Below are positions 24,425-36,416 of a stretch of DNA of 64,000 bases, piece by piece (within the stretch, counting starts at the first letter, position 1; every line of letters begins with the position of its first letter). Below the pieces are notes generated by a model that made no database searches, was not told the origin of the DNA, and saw only the letters and a list, made by a program, of their open reading frames with translations. Where the stretch lies: NCBI GenBank assembly GCA_013398275.1, contig VZSE01006462.1:7851778-7915777 (forward strand), read 5' to 3'. The translations under genes and the position numbers were made by a program. Source of the stretch: Promerops cafer (taxonomy: Eukaryota > Chordata > Aves > Passeriformes > Nectariniidae).

Positions 24425-25070
24425 CGGCACCCCTGAGCCCTTTTGCACCAGAGGGAAAGAAGAAGGGCGGCTGCCGAGAGGCGAGCACCCTGAAGAACGC
24501 CGGGGATTGCACAAGCTGGACGGCACCGCGTCCTGACGGCAGAGGAAACCAGAATGCAGCCCACAGAGCGCTGCAGCCGCCTGGGCTTTAATGCATTTTG
24601 CCCTGTGATAAAGAAATTACACAGATTACAGCTGAACACGGAAAATATGATTCATCCGGTCTCCAAGCACCGACCCCTCCATCCATCACGTCCGAAGCGT
24701 GCAGCGGAAGCCGAGGCGAGCCGGAGTCTCCGGGGAGCAGTCTGCGAGGCTCCATCTCTTCCCGGTCTTTATCCCTTCTTCCTAAACACAGGTGACAGGA
24801 CCTTGTTCGTGCTAGGAAGACGTGGGGGGGAAGTTTAGAGCTGCGGCAGTGACCGGAGGCGCTGCCGGTGAGCAGCCAGTGTGAGCTGCCGCATGGTGCC
24901 GGTGCCTCCGGCGCCCGGGCAGACCCTCAGTGCCTTCACCCTCCTCTGCCTTGGGCTGCCACCGCCTGCCAGAGCCACGGGACAACGTGGACGCCTACAG
25001 AAGGGCCTCAGCCCGGACCCACTGCTCCCCTTTGACGAAAATAAGTCTTTGTGTTCCGTGTGCTGAAACG
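24425..25070. promoter_or_regulatory. CpG-rich island, candidate promoter
   Basis: By hand count about 42 CpG dinucleotides fall within roughly 650 bases, far above the surrounding DNA, with high GC content. Several plus-strand donor-like sites occur in or just before it (CAAG|GTGAGG near 24290, AAAG|GTGAGC near 24392, GCCG|GTGAGC near 24867). No open frame matches a known protein, so any transcript would probably start as a non-coding exon. Direction is uncertain. Confidence 0.45.
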
Positions 25071-27447
25071 CTGATGAGAGCAGATGAAGCAGGGTGGATG
25101 TGCAGGGGAACTGTGACTTCCTTTACTCCCGCAGATAAAAGAAACGTCCTGTATGCAAAGGTGCAAAGGTTTCCTGTAGTAACATCACTGTGGTTAAGCC
25201 TGTAGTCCAAGAGAGTAAGCTGAAGCTACTGAAGTTCAATTTGCATCCCGAATGTGCACAATTGAAAGTGTTAATTGCTTCATTGAAGATGCAGGAACCA
25301 CAGCCAAAGCATATGTCTAACTCCACTTGTAGCTCAGGCAGAGCAGTAGGATATAGGACAGGATGTGCAGCAGCTGGTGTAGTGCAGTTCAGAAAATGAA
25401 CAATCCTTCTTATCCACCACCACTCTCAATTTACAATAGCCACACAAATTTGGAGACTGCAGCAAAAATCCTGTAGGGCTTTGCATTCCTCACCAGAGTC
25501 AGAAAACGCTTTAAAACTGGGATAAGAGAGACAGCTAAGAGCAGAGAAATTGTAGTAGAAGCTTTAGTATTTGAAATTTTTCATTCATATTGGAATCATT
25601 ACCCAATTTTGTTGTCACAGAAGCCTCAGGATCCATCAAGTACTCAGAGCTTTTAGGTTCAATTAAGACACCATAATTTCACGTGATACCACAAGAAATA
25701 TTGTTCGGATGTGAAGGAAGAGACAGCACACAATCATGTTAGCACAAATTCATTTTGCACCTGCCTGTTAGCCAAGCTGTCAATGTGCCATTCATAACCT
25801 TCCCCAGCACAAGGCAACATTACTGTACCAAGCTTCAGTGAGGATTAACCTAAAGCAGGATTACTCTGCCTTTGGGCAAGTCTGAGGTTGTAATCGGCCC
25901 CCTCCCCTCAAATACTGTCATACTAAGAACATATGGAAGTATAAGACTCTGCTGCAATTTTCCTCCTACATTCTAACCCCAGTCATGTTCTATCACCTAT
26001 TTTTTGGGAGCAATTTGCCTGACAGGTGGGACAAGTCAGGGATATTTGGGGCAATCCTGACCTTGCTCAATGCAACATCCTGTGATGAAGCCTGAACTGC
26101 TGCAGGGGACTGAGAGATGTAGTCCTACTCTGCTTGCTTTGGTATGGCAGGGGGTAGCCAGGGACAGAGAGGTGGTGACAAACAGTGTGGAAACAGATGA
26201 TAAGCAGTTTGAGAAGAGCATGTGCTCTGTGAATATTGCACACAACAAATGCTGCATCCCCACAGATCAGCAGCAACTCCTAAAGCCAGAGCTGTGGGAT
26301 TCACAGTCAACCATGAGCCCATGCTCTGAGTCTCAGGACTGAGAATGATGCTGAAGAACTGAAGTCTGGGGTGGGTTTTATGCCTTTCTTTAGAAGACCA
26401 AAATCCCATTTCTAGCTAGGCATCGTCTTCTTTTATGCTTTTGGGAAAATTGCTTAAAGGCACATTTTTCAAAATAATAAAATGGAAACTTCCTTTGATG
26501 CAACTTCCATGAGTGTCTGTGATTACCTCCCAGAAGCTGGATCATGAGAAGATATTTTAACTTGTGTTTGATAGCAGGACACTGGAGAATGTCTCAAATT
26601 AGTGAGGACAATGCCTGAACACAGGTAATTCCTTGGTCTCCATGATCTGGTTTCCATCAGAAGGAATACTTCATGTAGGGAGGGTGAGACTGCTTGCTCT
26701 GCTGAGCTTTCCATTATCTGGACCAACCCCACTTAGCCCCTCTGTGATGAGGCAAAAATACCTACTGATGCTGGCAGAACATCTCAACAGGAAAGTGAGC
26801 TTCTGCTAGGGCATCCAGGATTAGTTTAAGGAAAACTGCTCGCAAGAAAGTGGAGAGAGAGAGAGAGACATAGAGACAATAAATATTTTAGTTACACAGT
26901 CTGGTTGGGGTGTTTAAATGCATTCAGGGATTAACACTTTAACACTGTCCACCCAAACTCGAAATATCATCCTAATAAACTTTGCAAAAGTGTATGTAAA
27001 TATTGAAAGTGAAAGATTAAAGAGAGGATATTGGAAATAGAAACCTTGAATAAGTAAAATAGTTTTTTAACTTGTTACTGTTATTTTGACCTTTCAATAT
27101 GTTTTCCTAAGTTTTATTATGAGGCAGTGTTATGTTTGGAAAGGAGGTGTATGACCTGTGAGGTAGTGTTCAATGGGAAAGATTGCATAACCAGTGAGGA
27201 AACAGCTAGGTTCCCTTTTCTACATTGGATAGGGTAAATTAAATTAAAATTTACTATTCTGGTTTCCTAACACATTTTACTTCCCATGGCCCAGCATGCA
27301 CACATACATATGCAGACCAGCCATGAAGTTTTAAGTTTGTGCTGTTTTGAAGGGATAAAGCCCAAATCCTTTTTGTTTTTTAATTAAAAAAAAATCCCAA
27401 ATCCTCATGACTTCTTTCTTACTTTACAAAGCAGAAGACTGGGGAAG
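25071..27447. other. Non-coding stretch left of the LTR
   Basis: No exon recognised. It contains a short (GA)n run at about 26853-26868 and an interferon-response-like string GAAAGTGAAAG at 27005-27015. AT-rich from 26.9 kb onwards. Confidence 0.55.
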
Positions 27448-28049
27448 TGTGCTGATTTTGGCTGGGGTAGAGTTAACTTTCTTCACGGTGGCTAGTATGA
27501 GGCTGTGCTTTGGATTTATGCTGAACACAGGGTTGATAACACAGAGATGTTTTTGTTATTGCTGAGCAGGGTTACACAGAGCCAAGGCCTTTTCTGCTTT
27601 TCTTGCTGCCATGCTGGCATGGAAGTTGGGAGTGCATGGGAGGTTGGGAGGAGACACAGCTGGGACAGGTGACCCCAAATGACCAAAGGGATATTCCAGA
27701 CCATATGACATCATGTTCATTACATAAATAATAATTATGTAAAATGGAGGGAATAAGGAAGAAGAGGGGGACATTTGAAGTGATGGCATTTTCCTATGTC
27801 ACTGTTACATGTGATGGGACCCTTCTCTCCTGGAGATGGCTGAACATGGGCTGCCTGCCCATGGGAAGAAGTGAATTAATCCCTTGTTTTGCTTTGCTGC
27901 TGTGCACAGCTTTTTCTTTCCCTATTAGACTGCTTTCATCTCAGCCTGTGAGTTTTCGAGCTGTTACCCTTCTGACTCTCTCCCTGATCCTGCTGGCAGG
28001 GCAGTGAGCAAGCAGCTGTGTGGCTGCTGGATGGGGTGAAACCACAACA
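27448..28049 (+). mobile_element. Solo LTR of an avian endogenous retrovirus
   Basis: The element starts TGT and ends ACA, is about 602 bp long, and strongly resembles an LTR family I know as abundant in bird genomes. It begins with the TTTTGGCTGGGGTAGAGTTA-like leader; the middle has the 'ACCAAAGGGATATTCCA' segment, a CRE-like TGACATCA (27706-27713) and an A/T-rich TATA-like region (27723-27731). The 3' part has the 'CCTATTAGACTG' polyadenylation-type segment. No gag, pol or env sequence flanks it, so it is a solo LTR left by recombination. The 5-bp flanks (GGAAG left, GGATA right) match at only three of five positions, so a target-site duplication is not clean. The exact family name needs a repeat library. 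Confidence 0.87.
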
Positions 28050-31000
28050 GGATACTATCACTGACATTCTTGTCAAGCAGCACCACCAGATGACCCCTTT
28101 AGCCTCTTGAATATTTTCTTGTGTTTGGTCGAAGTACTACTGGCCTCCTTGCAAGAAGTACCTACTGCTGACTGTTCTTTTTGGCTGTAGGTCTGTGTCG
28201 GGTTTTCTTCATGGATGTGAGGACCTTTAGAAGATAAGTGGTCTCTTTTCTTGATGACAGCATCACAGGCAGTGCCTTCAGTGTTGCCCTGTGCTAGCAA
28301 GAGCAATCCTCAGGACCTACAGATTTGCTTGCAGGTGGGTATCCTCCATGTGAACACAAACTGATGGGGGTATTCCTTTCTGTTATCTTTCTTTCTGAAC
28401 CAAAACTAACTCAAAAACTAAAATGAGACTTCTCTCTAACTTTCCAGATTCCTCATGCTCATGTTGTGGTTTATTGTCTAGAATAGTTCTTTGTAAGTAT
28501 GATATTCAATAAAGTGAAGTCTGTTCTTGGCATAGTAAGTCCCCTGCTGCTGTTATTTCTGATTAACTTGCTATAATCTTTGTGGATGATCGAGCTTTTT
28601 ATGTTTCTTCAGTTTTATGTTACAGTCCCTATTGCTTGTGAGTAGCATTAATAGATGCCATTGTGCTTCTTTCTAATTTTACCTAATTTAGAGCTGATGA
28701 TTTGACTCTCTCTGTTCCTATATATTGACATATACATTTTTCTTGAATGGCTGTTAGAACAAAGAGTATTCTTCTGAGATTACTTCTTTCAATCAAACTG
28801 GAAAATAGTCATCTGCTAGCTCCTTGTCCAGTCTGAATGGCAGCAGCAGATACAGTAATGCCCAGCACAGAGCCATTAAGAAATAGTTTTTGTGTAGATA
28901 TGTATTTCTTAGAAGTAAACGAATCAAAGAAGTTCAAGCCCTGTGCTTCTCTGGACTTGCCATGAGAGGGCTGTCCTTTGTGGTGTGTTGTTTCACCTTT
29001 TTCCCTGAAACATTTTAAAAAATTCGTTGTGTCACAGACTGTTTATCTCCTTCAGATGCTGTAAATATCAGCCCCATTAGCACCTTCCACTAAGCTCATT
29101 TTTCTACAGTGCTTCCCACATAATGTCTGCAGGTAACCTTGCACTGTTCTGTGTGAAAGCAGTAGTAAAAATTTCTTTCTTCTGATAAAAAAAATTGTTT
29201 TGATCCAGACTTCACAGAAACGCAGATTCACACAGGGGTCAATGGGGATGATAATCGTAGGTAATGGTTTTCATTAACAGACTTCTTAAGACTTTGCCTC
29301 AGCAGCTCTGCTAAAATGGAATACCTTCAGATTAGTGGCCAAGATGTTGTATCTTCTATCCTGTGCATCTCCTAAACGACTTGATTAACCAGTTCTCTGG
29401 TTGTACATGTATACTCGTCGTCCCAGAAGCACATCCCCTGCTGCAGGAAGGGAGCCCCAGGATCTTGCCATCAGACTTTCCTTCCCCCTTGCTTGTGTAA
29501 TGCTTCTTCCTAACCTTGAGGTGGGGGGGTGTGCTCCCCCTGCCCTTGTGTCTGCAAACTTCTTGGTGATACTCCAGTAATTAATTACCAGAGCCCTTCT
29601 GAACTAAGGGTCTGCCAGAGTGAGACAGGGCACGGTGGAAGTCTCCTGCAGCGAGGGTGTCTGGCTGCAGCTGGGGGATGAGGCAATGTCCTGCCGGGGT
29701 GGCTTGGAAGCAGGCAGTCATCTATTCGGGAGGAGTTACACAGGCAGGGAGGATAGGATGGAACATGTCACCTTGTGCTGTCTCCAGAAATCCCACATCC
29801 CTGTAGTCACGGAGATGCAGTTTATGAAATGCCACATGTCTGTGGAAACTGATCTGGGCAATGAAAGCCTGAGAAAAAAGAATCACCTCCGTGAGCACAA
29901 GAGTCTCTTGTGTGTCTTATTTGAAATTGAGTATCTTTGCATGCTTATGTTTTCCTTTGTTTTCTTACTAAGAGCACATAAAGGCATTGACAATGAGTAA
30001 GTGGAATTTAATTACAGGATCCTTACTCCAGTCTGAACATCTTGCAAATAAATTAATGAATTTCTCCAGGATCCTCTGAGGCAGAGAGACATTGTTAATA
30101 TTACCCTTTGCAGATATCTAGCTGTTGTTTTGACATGTTTTCCACACACGAAGGATGGCAATATGCTCACAATCAATGCACTCTTATTTTGGTCAGGAAA
30201 AAATGGGATGGGGAAGGAGGAATAGCAGGTGAGTGCCAAACAAAAGTCTTCATGAGGAGATGTGATCTTTCCTTTATAATGTGGGGCATCTGCATGGCTT
30301 GGCTGAACAGCAGCCTGCCTGCCACTGATCCTTTGCAAAGCAGGGGGAGCCTTCCCTCCACAGTCACAGAGCCTCCACAGCTCAGCCCTATGTTAGCTAC
30401 CAGTCTGTGAACATAAAGAGTTTTGAAAATGGTTTGTAAAAGTCCCTCTGAGAGGGCTTACTGCTCAGAGGACCTCTCTAGTCATCTCAGACCTTTCCAA
30501 GGGGTCTGCACTAGCCATACTTGCTGTTCCCAGTAAACATGTCTTGTACAGTGATGGCCAGCATGTGCTACTCAAAAGGGGCAGTGCTCTGGGGCCACAT
30601 GGCTATTTTTATAACATGGACACACATTGTTCCCCTAAACAACCTGATTATGGGAAAATCAAAGTGTTTTAGAGCTTCCTGTCCCCAAAGCTTGAGAATG
30701 TCTCAAATGGCTGAGCTCTGTGGTTTCTGAGTCTGTCTGCGAGCAGTCTGGTATTAGTCTCCAAGAACTTTCCAAAAACATCCTTGGAAAACAGCAAGAA
30801 GTGGCTGATGCCAGGACTTTAGCATTTTCAAAAGTCTACCCGGGAAAAAAATAAAGCCAAAACCCTTCAAACAATGAAGTTCTACACACAAATTTCCATT
30901 ACTCAGCAGCACAACATGCTAAATATTAATAGTGATTTGTTTAGTATCCAAAAATTCATCATACTCTTCCATCCCAGCCCCAAGGAGCATTCGGCCAAGT

Positions 31001-31177
31001 GACATGATGAAATTTCGCGTGGACAGTTGCAATCCTACTCCTTGACAACACTTGAAAACAATGAAAAGCTTCATCCATACAAATACCATGTGAGAGCATG
31101 AACTCGCTCGGGGAGAAGTGCGCCGCAATCAGACTGACCCGCTGGGGAACGTGGATTAAGCAGATGTGGAAATCCCA
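28050..31177. other. Non-coding stretch
   Basis: No exon or known repeat recognised. The longest open frame (29620-30000, plus, 126 residues) has no recognisable domain and its composition looks random. A possible G/C-run hairpin (GGGGGGG near 29523 and CCCCC near 29536) is present. Confidence 0.55.
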
Positions 31178-31260
31178 GCCTGGAAAGGACTTGGGAGGTC
31201 ACTAAGGTCAGGTCCTTGTGCTTGCAGGGAGTTGTGTCCCAAATCTCATCCCAGCTCCAT
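31178..31260 (-). mobile_element. Probable CR1 3'-end remnant (very diverged)
   Basis: CCTGGAAAGGACTTGGGAGG followed by TCACTAAGGTCAGGTCC and a CTTGTGCTTGCAGGGA segment resembles the reverse complement of the CR1 3' end. The match is short and degraded, so the assignment is tentative. Confidence 0.4.
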
Positions 31261-32015
31261 CTTCAATCTAACTAGGGCATTTGTCCTTCTTCCCCCCATG
31301 TTTTGGAAACATTTAGATCTGATATTAAAATTGGTTCTTATATTTGCAGCCATGTATCTTCATGCATTCCAGGTAAATAAATGATGAAGCAACACACCTT
31401 ATGACTCACTTATTCTTCTCTTTATATACAAGTTTAAAATTCCTGTAACTGCAAAAGGGAAATAGACACCGAACAAAAGTATTATATAAAATGGGAAGGT
31501 GGAATTTAATGTAGGTTAGTTCATAGTCTAGGCTATACCAGAGTCTTCTAAACCACTCCTTTGCAGGATGAATTTGTATGAATTAGAAAAATGAATGAAG
31601 GTGCCAGCTAAATATCCTGCTTCTCTTTTATGACTAAATTTCAGAATCATTCCTGTTGTGGTCTTCTGACAAATATTCTACCCTCCCCAGGTGTCATGTG
31701 CATGTCACCAAAAAGCTTTCCAGACAATGCTGATACTCATGTGCAAAACCTGCTGGAGATCTCAGGGTCCCAAGGTACCTTCAAATAAAGAAGAGGAGTA
31801 GGGGTATAAGCTGAATAAACCACATGTGCAGACATGTTTAGACCCCAGGAGAAAGAATGGAGAGTGCGTGTAGATTCAGAGCATGTACAGCAGCCCAGCC
31901 TAGAAATGGAGTCAGCTTCTGGATCTATTGCATGTAACAGCATCAAAATACACCCAACCTTAATGCAGTCTCCCCTGTTTCTTATGACACATTGGAAAGG
32001 TCAGTGTGAGCATAA

Positions 32016-32060
32016 GGCATATGAAAGAAAGGCATTTGAAAGAAAGGCATTTGAAAGAAA
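32016..32060. repeat. 15-bp tandem repeat, three copies
   Basis: GGCATATGAAAGAAA followed by two identical copies of GGCATTTGAAAGAAA. Only the first copy has a substitution. It is a short minisatellite-like expansion with no gene attached. Confidence 0.9.
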
Positions 32061-35000
32061 GCCCCATGTGAAAAAAATGAACAGTCTGAAGCACCAATTT
32101 TTAAACTTTTCTTCTTACGACCTTGTTCTTTTGTGGCCTCAATGGCAGTGTCACTGGCATGAGTGCTTCCAAGCTCACGGCTCCAAGAGAGGGAACCGTT
32201 GACCTGGAAACACCGTCTGGCCAGCAGCTCTGAGGCACCCCCCTTGATTATTGTTTATTTGTGCTGCAGGGAGGCCTAGAGAGATGCTGCAGGGCTGGGT
32301 GCCACCAGGGTGCCTGGCAGTCGATGGCAAAGAGGGGAGGAAGTCGGTGGCTGCAGCAGGACCAGTAGCCTCAGGCTCCTGAGGCCTGGGCGACAGGCAC
32401 TGTGGCAGAGGGTGCTCGAGGGAACAGCAGAGAAGGACACCCTAGGTTGCTCAGGGGGCTCTTGTGGGGACTTCCTTTCACAGCAGATGTATGGCAGGGC
32501 AGGAAAAATTTATGTATTTGCTAGAAGAACTTTGCAATTATTGAGCAATACCGGGGGAATTACGCTATGACAGGAATTCCTCCAAATGACCAACATTGTT
32601 CAGTTTGCTTATTCGATTCAGGGCCCAGAAAAGAATTGGTCTTTTTATTTTTTCCCCTCCTAGCCTGTCTGCATTTCGACAGCTTCACAGCAAGGTTGTT
32701 TTCAATTACAAAGAAGTGTAGGAAGGTAATGGACATGACCAGAGATGGTTTTTGAAGAAAGCAGCCTTAATACTCATGTTAAACACTACCAGTACTCATG
32801 GTCCAGACTGCTTCTTCCTAAAATTTGCTCTAGCACACTACATACTTTATGTAACACATGCTACTTTAAATGAAAATTATTAGACCTAAATAAACCTGAA
32901 TAATTTTTTTCCAGTAACTTTTTCTTGGGTGGGGAGAGACTCATAGCAATGAGAGGAATGTTGGAAACAGTTTCTGGTGTATACAACGTGAAAATGGATT
33001 CTCAAGAAGAGGTAGGAAACCTGAGAAATGATCATGCTGAAAGAGGCATAGGAGAAATAACTGACAGAGAAAGGTTGAACTGTAACTGAACCCATAGTAA
33101 AAAGCACTTTACAAAGCTGACTCTAAGTTTCAGTTGCAGATGTGAAGCCTAAAAGGCGTAACAGCAGATCAGATTTCAGAAAGGAAAAAATAATTTGCAG
33201 ATATTTGAATAGTATTGTCAGAGGAACTGAGAAGTAATTCTTTGACTATTCCTTAGCTACAGAAACAAGGAAGGAAAAAGGAAGGCTATTCAGGGATAAG
33301 AAAGATGATAGCTACAAAAGAAATATATAAACTGAGTTTCATGAAGAAAGTTTTGGCAGAAACCTTTATGGAGATGGAGTGATCTGTGCAGAAGCTGATT
33401 AGGTCTTAGGTGGCTTCTGGTCAGGATGAGTTTGTCTCTTGGTGTCTGACACCTGACCAAGATGAAACATGAGAGATGTTACAAGAAGTGAGCATGGGCA
33501 TGGGCCAGGACTGGGCAATGAGCTGATCTCGCATCACAGCTGCCCACTACAAAAAGACCTGTCTCTGTCATGTTCCTGCTAAACATGCCATTTGTTACAA
33601 GAGAAGAATGAAATTGTGACAATTAAGTGCATGGGATAAAATAATGCAAGAAGGATGTGAAATGCTGGAACTAGGACTGAGTAAGGAGAAACAGCTGACA
33701 AAATATGTTGTTGTCTACTGTGATAAGAAGTTCCCTGCACAGGATGTGCCACATGAAGATGTGCAAAATCATCAGGAACCATGGTTCCTATTAAGGAAAC
33801 AAAACAGGAAATGTCATGAATCATCAGCAAACAGGCTGTGGACAGGTTACATGGCTTGATCCTGAATGAAATTAATAATTCAGCAAGGCTGGGAAAAAAA
33901 AAAGACTTAAATAGCACCATAACATTATGACACAAGCTTGGGAAATACAGGCTGAAAATTGAGGCTGATCATCTCTGCTCAGCCACAAGATGTGGGTGAG
34001 AGAGAAGCTACACTGCCACAGTGTGGGATGCCTCATTAAACAAACAGTCCCAGACACTAATTAAGAGTATACAGAAACAGATACAAGGAGGCAAGCATGC
34101 TTGGAGACTTGGGAAGCTTCGGGATAAGTTGACTTGTGCATAGTTAGCAGTGACAATCTCTCCACAGCAAACTATTTCACTGGCATCCCATTTGTAATCC
34201 TCAACTAATTACCCACTGGTTTGCATCTCTGATTCATATTAAAATTCCTTGTGTCCATTTATTACAAGTATAGTTTAGCAGAACTTGAATGTTGGAGATA
34301 AAGGCAACATTGGGCTTTTGGTCAAGATAAGCCAACCCAATAGTACCCATTTCAGAGAAAAAAAAAATATAAGGAAGAGGACCAGTGTGACAGAAATCCC
34401 ACAGGCTGACATAATTATCCAGTTCCAATTAAAGCAATAGAAACTGATAAAAGTGAACTGGTGTTTCAGGATAAAGGGCCTTATATGTGCCTTTATCCCC
34501 TTTCTCCAAAAATCTCAATATCTCTCTATTTTCATCCATAGTTGAATAGTCATTATTCAGTGATTTTTTGCACTTGATACAGTATAATTCAGTTAGCTGT
34601 TGCTTTTCATTGTGAGTCACCTTGTAATAAATAGGGTGCCTTAGCTGCTAGATAGCTCTTTCCTTTATTATAGCAGTGACCTCTAGTGTACAGCTCTCAG
34701 TATCCAGACCTGGCAATTCCAGCTTGCAGAGCAAGGCCATTTTCCATCTCATGGGAAGGAAGCAGCCTTTTACAAAGTGACCTTTCTGTTTATTTTGGAT
34801 TTCTTTCAAAGAAAATAAATAAAAACTCCCTTGAGACTTTAATAGTCAATAAAGTCAGGCTACATCAGCATGCTGGATCTGTGGCTGCCCATGGTCTAAA
34901 ACATTTTCATTTTGGAGTGGCTCAGGAAGAAATTCCACAGCCTGTCGAACTGCCTGTGCTGCTATTTTATATTTTGACAAGGTAGATTACCTGCACATGA

Positions 35001-36402
35001 ATTTTCTTTGTTAGAAAGCTAAATGTCAGATGCATTTTAGGGCAGGACACACTAATCTAGTGCCTAGTAGGTAAAGTCAGCTGGGATTTCTCGAAATGAA
35101 ATGTGCTAATTATTTGTAAGATGAATTACGTTTAATTTGTTTCTGCTGTAGAAATTCCAGGGGAATCACTGGGACACACAGTAATAATCTTCCTCTAGCT
35201 TTGAGCTCTGTCTTTGATGGAGGCCAACACAGGATGTTTCACTGCTTGTACTCCTGTAGGAATACTGTGCGTTTCATCGTGTGATGCTGCTTCTTGCCAG
35301 GCAGTGAGGATGGAGGTTGCCCTGTTCCACCGTGGCTGCATGAAGGGAGCCCTCACACACAAGCCAGTTACCTGCCAGATATCCCTCCAGGGACCACTGA
35401 GGGCTGTCAGAGAACCAAATCTTTTACCCCTCTCCCTGGAGAGAGCTACAGACACCCCAGTCTCATTTCCCCTGGAGGCAGAACTGGATGCTGCTTGCCG
35501 AGGAGCTTGCCCATGGCAAGTGATGGGCACCAGGGATCTCTCCAGGCCTCACTCTTGCCCATAGAGGGGCTGGGATATGAGGCTGGGGACGCAGGAATGG
35601 ACTTTCATGCCCACAAAGCTGTCCTGGGATTTGCCCCTGGCACATTGAGTCCTGTCATCCAAGGTGTGATGGTATATTTCACCTCCTGGTGGTCTGGCAC
35701 CACAGGCCACTTCTGGCCTCCCACAACCAAATGTCTTCAACTGCATTTTCACATTCGAGGGCTATTGATAATTATCAATACTAATTTAACTTAAGGACAT
35801 GAATCACCATGTCAGGAAAACAAATCTCCCTGAAAACACAATTGTATTTCAATCTGTCCACCTTGACAGGTGTTTCCATTCAGTAGTCATGGATGTTTTG
35901 ACATAATTGATAAAAAGAAGCCATAATTCAAGTAATGAGGAGGTGAAGGGTGGCCGGTGGGGTTTATTCACCATCATAAATAACCTAACCTCACCTGTAC
36001 ATTGCTTTCTAGATGGTGGACTTACAGAAAATCATGGAGGAAGGGGTCAGGAGCTTTCAGGAAAGTGAAGAAAACACATTTTAATACTGTTGGCTTCCTG
36101 CTGCAAAACATCCAGGCTTACTGCTGAAGTGTTCCAAAAATAGACAAGCTTGCTCATTAGCCTTGTGAGCATTTAAATAGGAGAGGGATCGTTACCCAAA
36201 TTATATCCCTTAAAAAGGACTTTCACACTGGGGTAAACTTAAAAAAGAACATTTACGCAAAAAGCAATTTTCTTTGCCTGCAATCTTCTGTATTCCCCTA
36301 ACTCTCGTTGGAATAAAAAACTTCCTCCCTTTCCAGCCTGATTCTCTTTTTTTCTTAATCCAGCTGTGAAATCATAAAGCTCAGTGTTTATGACAATAGT
36401 TT

Positions 36403-36416
36403 GCTACCATGGAAAC
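36403..36416. promoter_or_regulatory. RFX X-box-like motif next to a CRE-like half site
   Basis: GCTACCATGGAAAC matches the right half of the RFX X-box well and the left half imperfectly. A few bases downstream is TGTCGTCA (36422-36429), which resembles a CREB site. X-box followed by a CREB-type site is the layout of X1/X2 elements, but both matches are imperfect. Confidence 0.22.

Noticed and set aside
27744..28007. 87-residue frame as a possible gene
   Set aside because: It lies wholly inside the solo LTR, whose family is non-coding in this part.
29620..30000. 126-residue open frame on the plus strand
   Set aside because: No domain, no splice or promoter context; hydrophobic end comes from an AT-rich stretch.
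35294..35794. 166-residue open frame on the plus strand
   Set aside because: No recognisable domain, random-like composition, overlapped by frames of similar length on the other strand.
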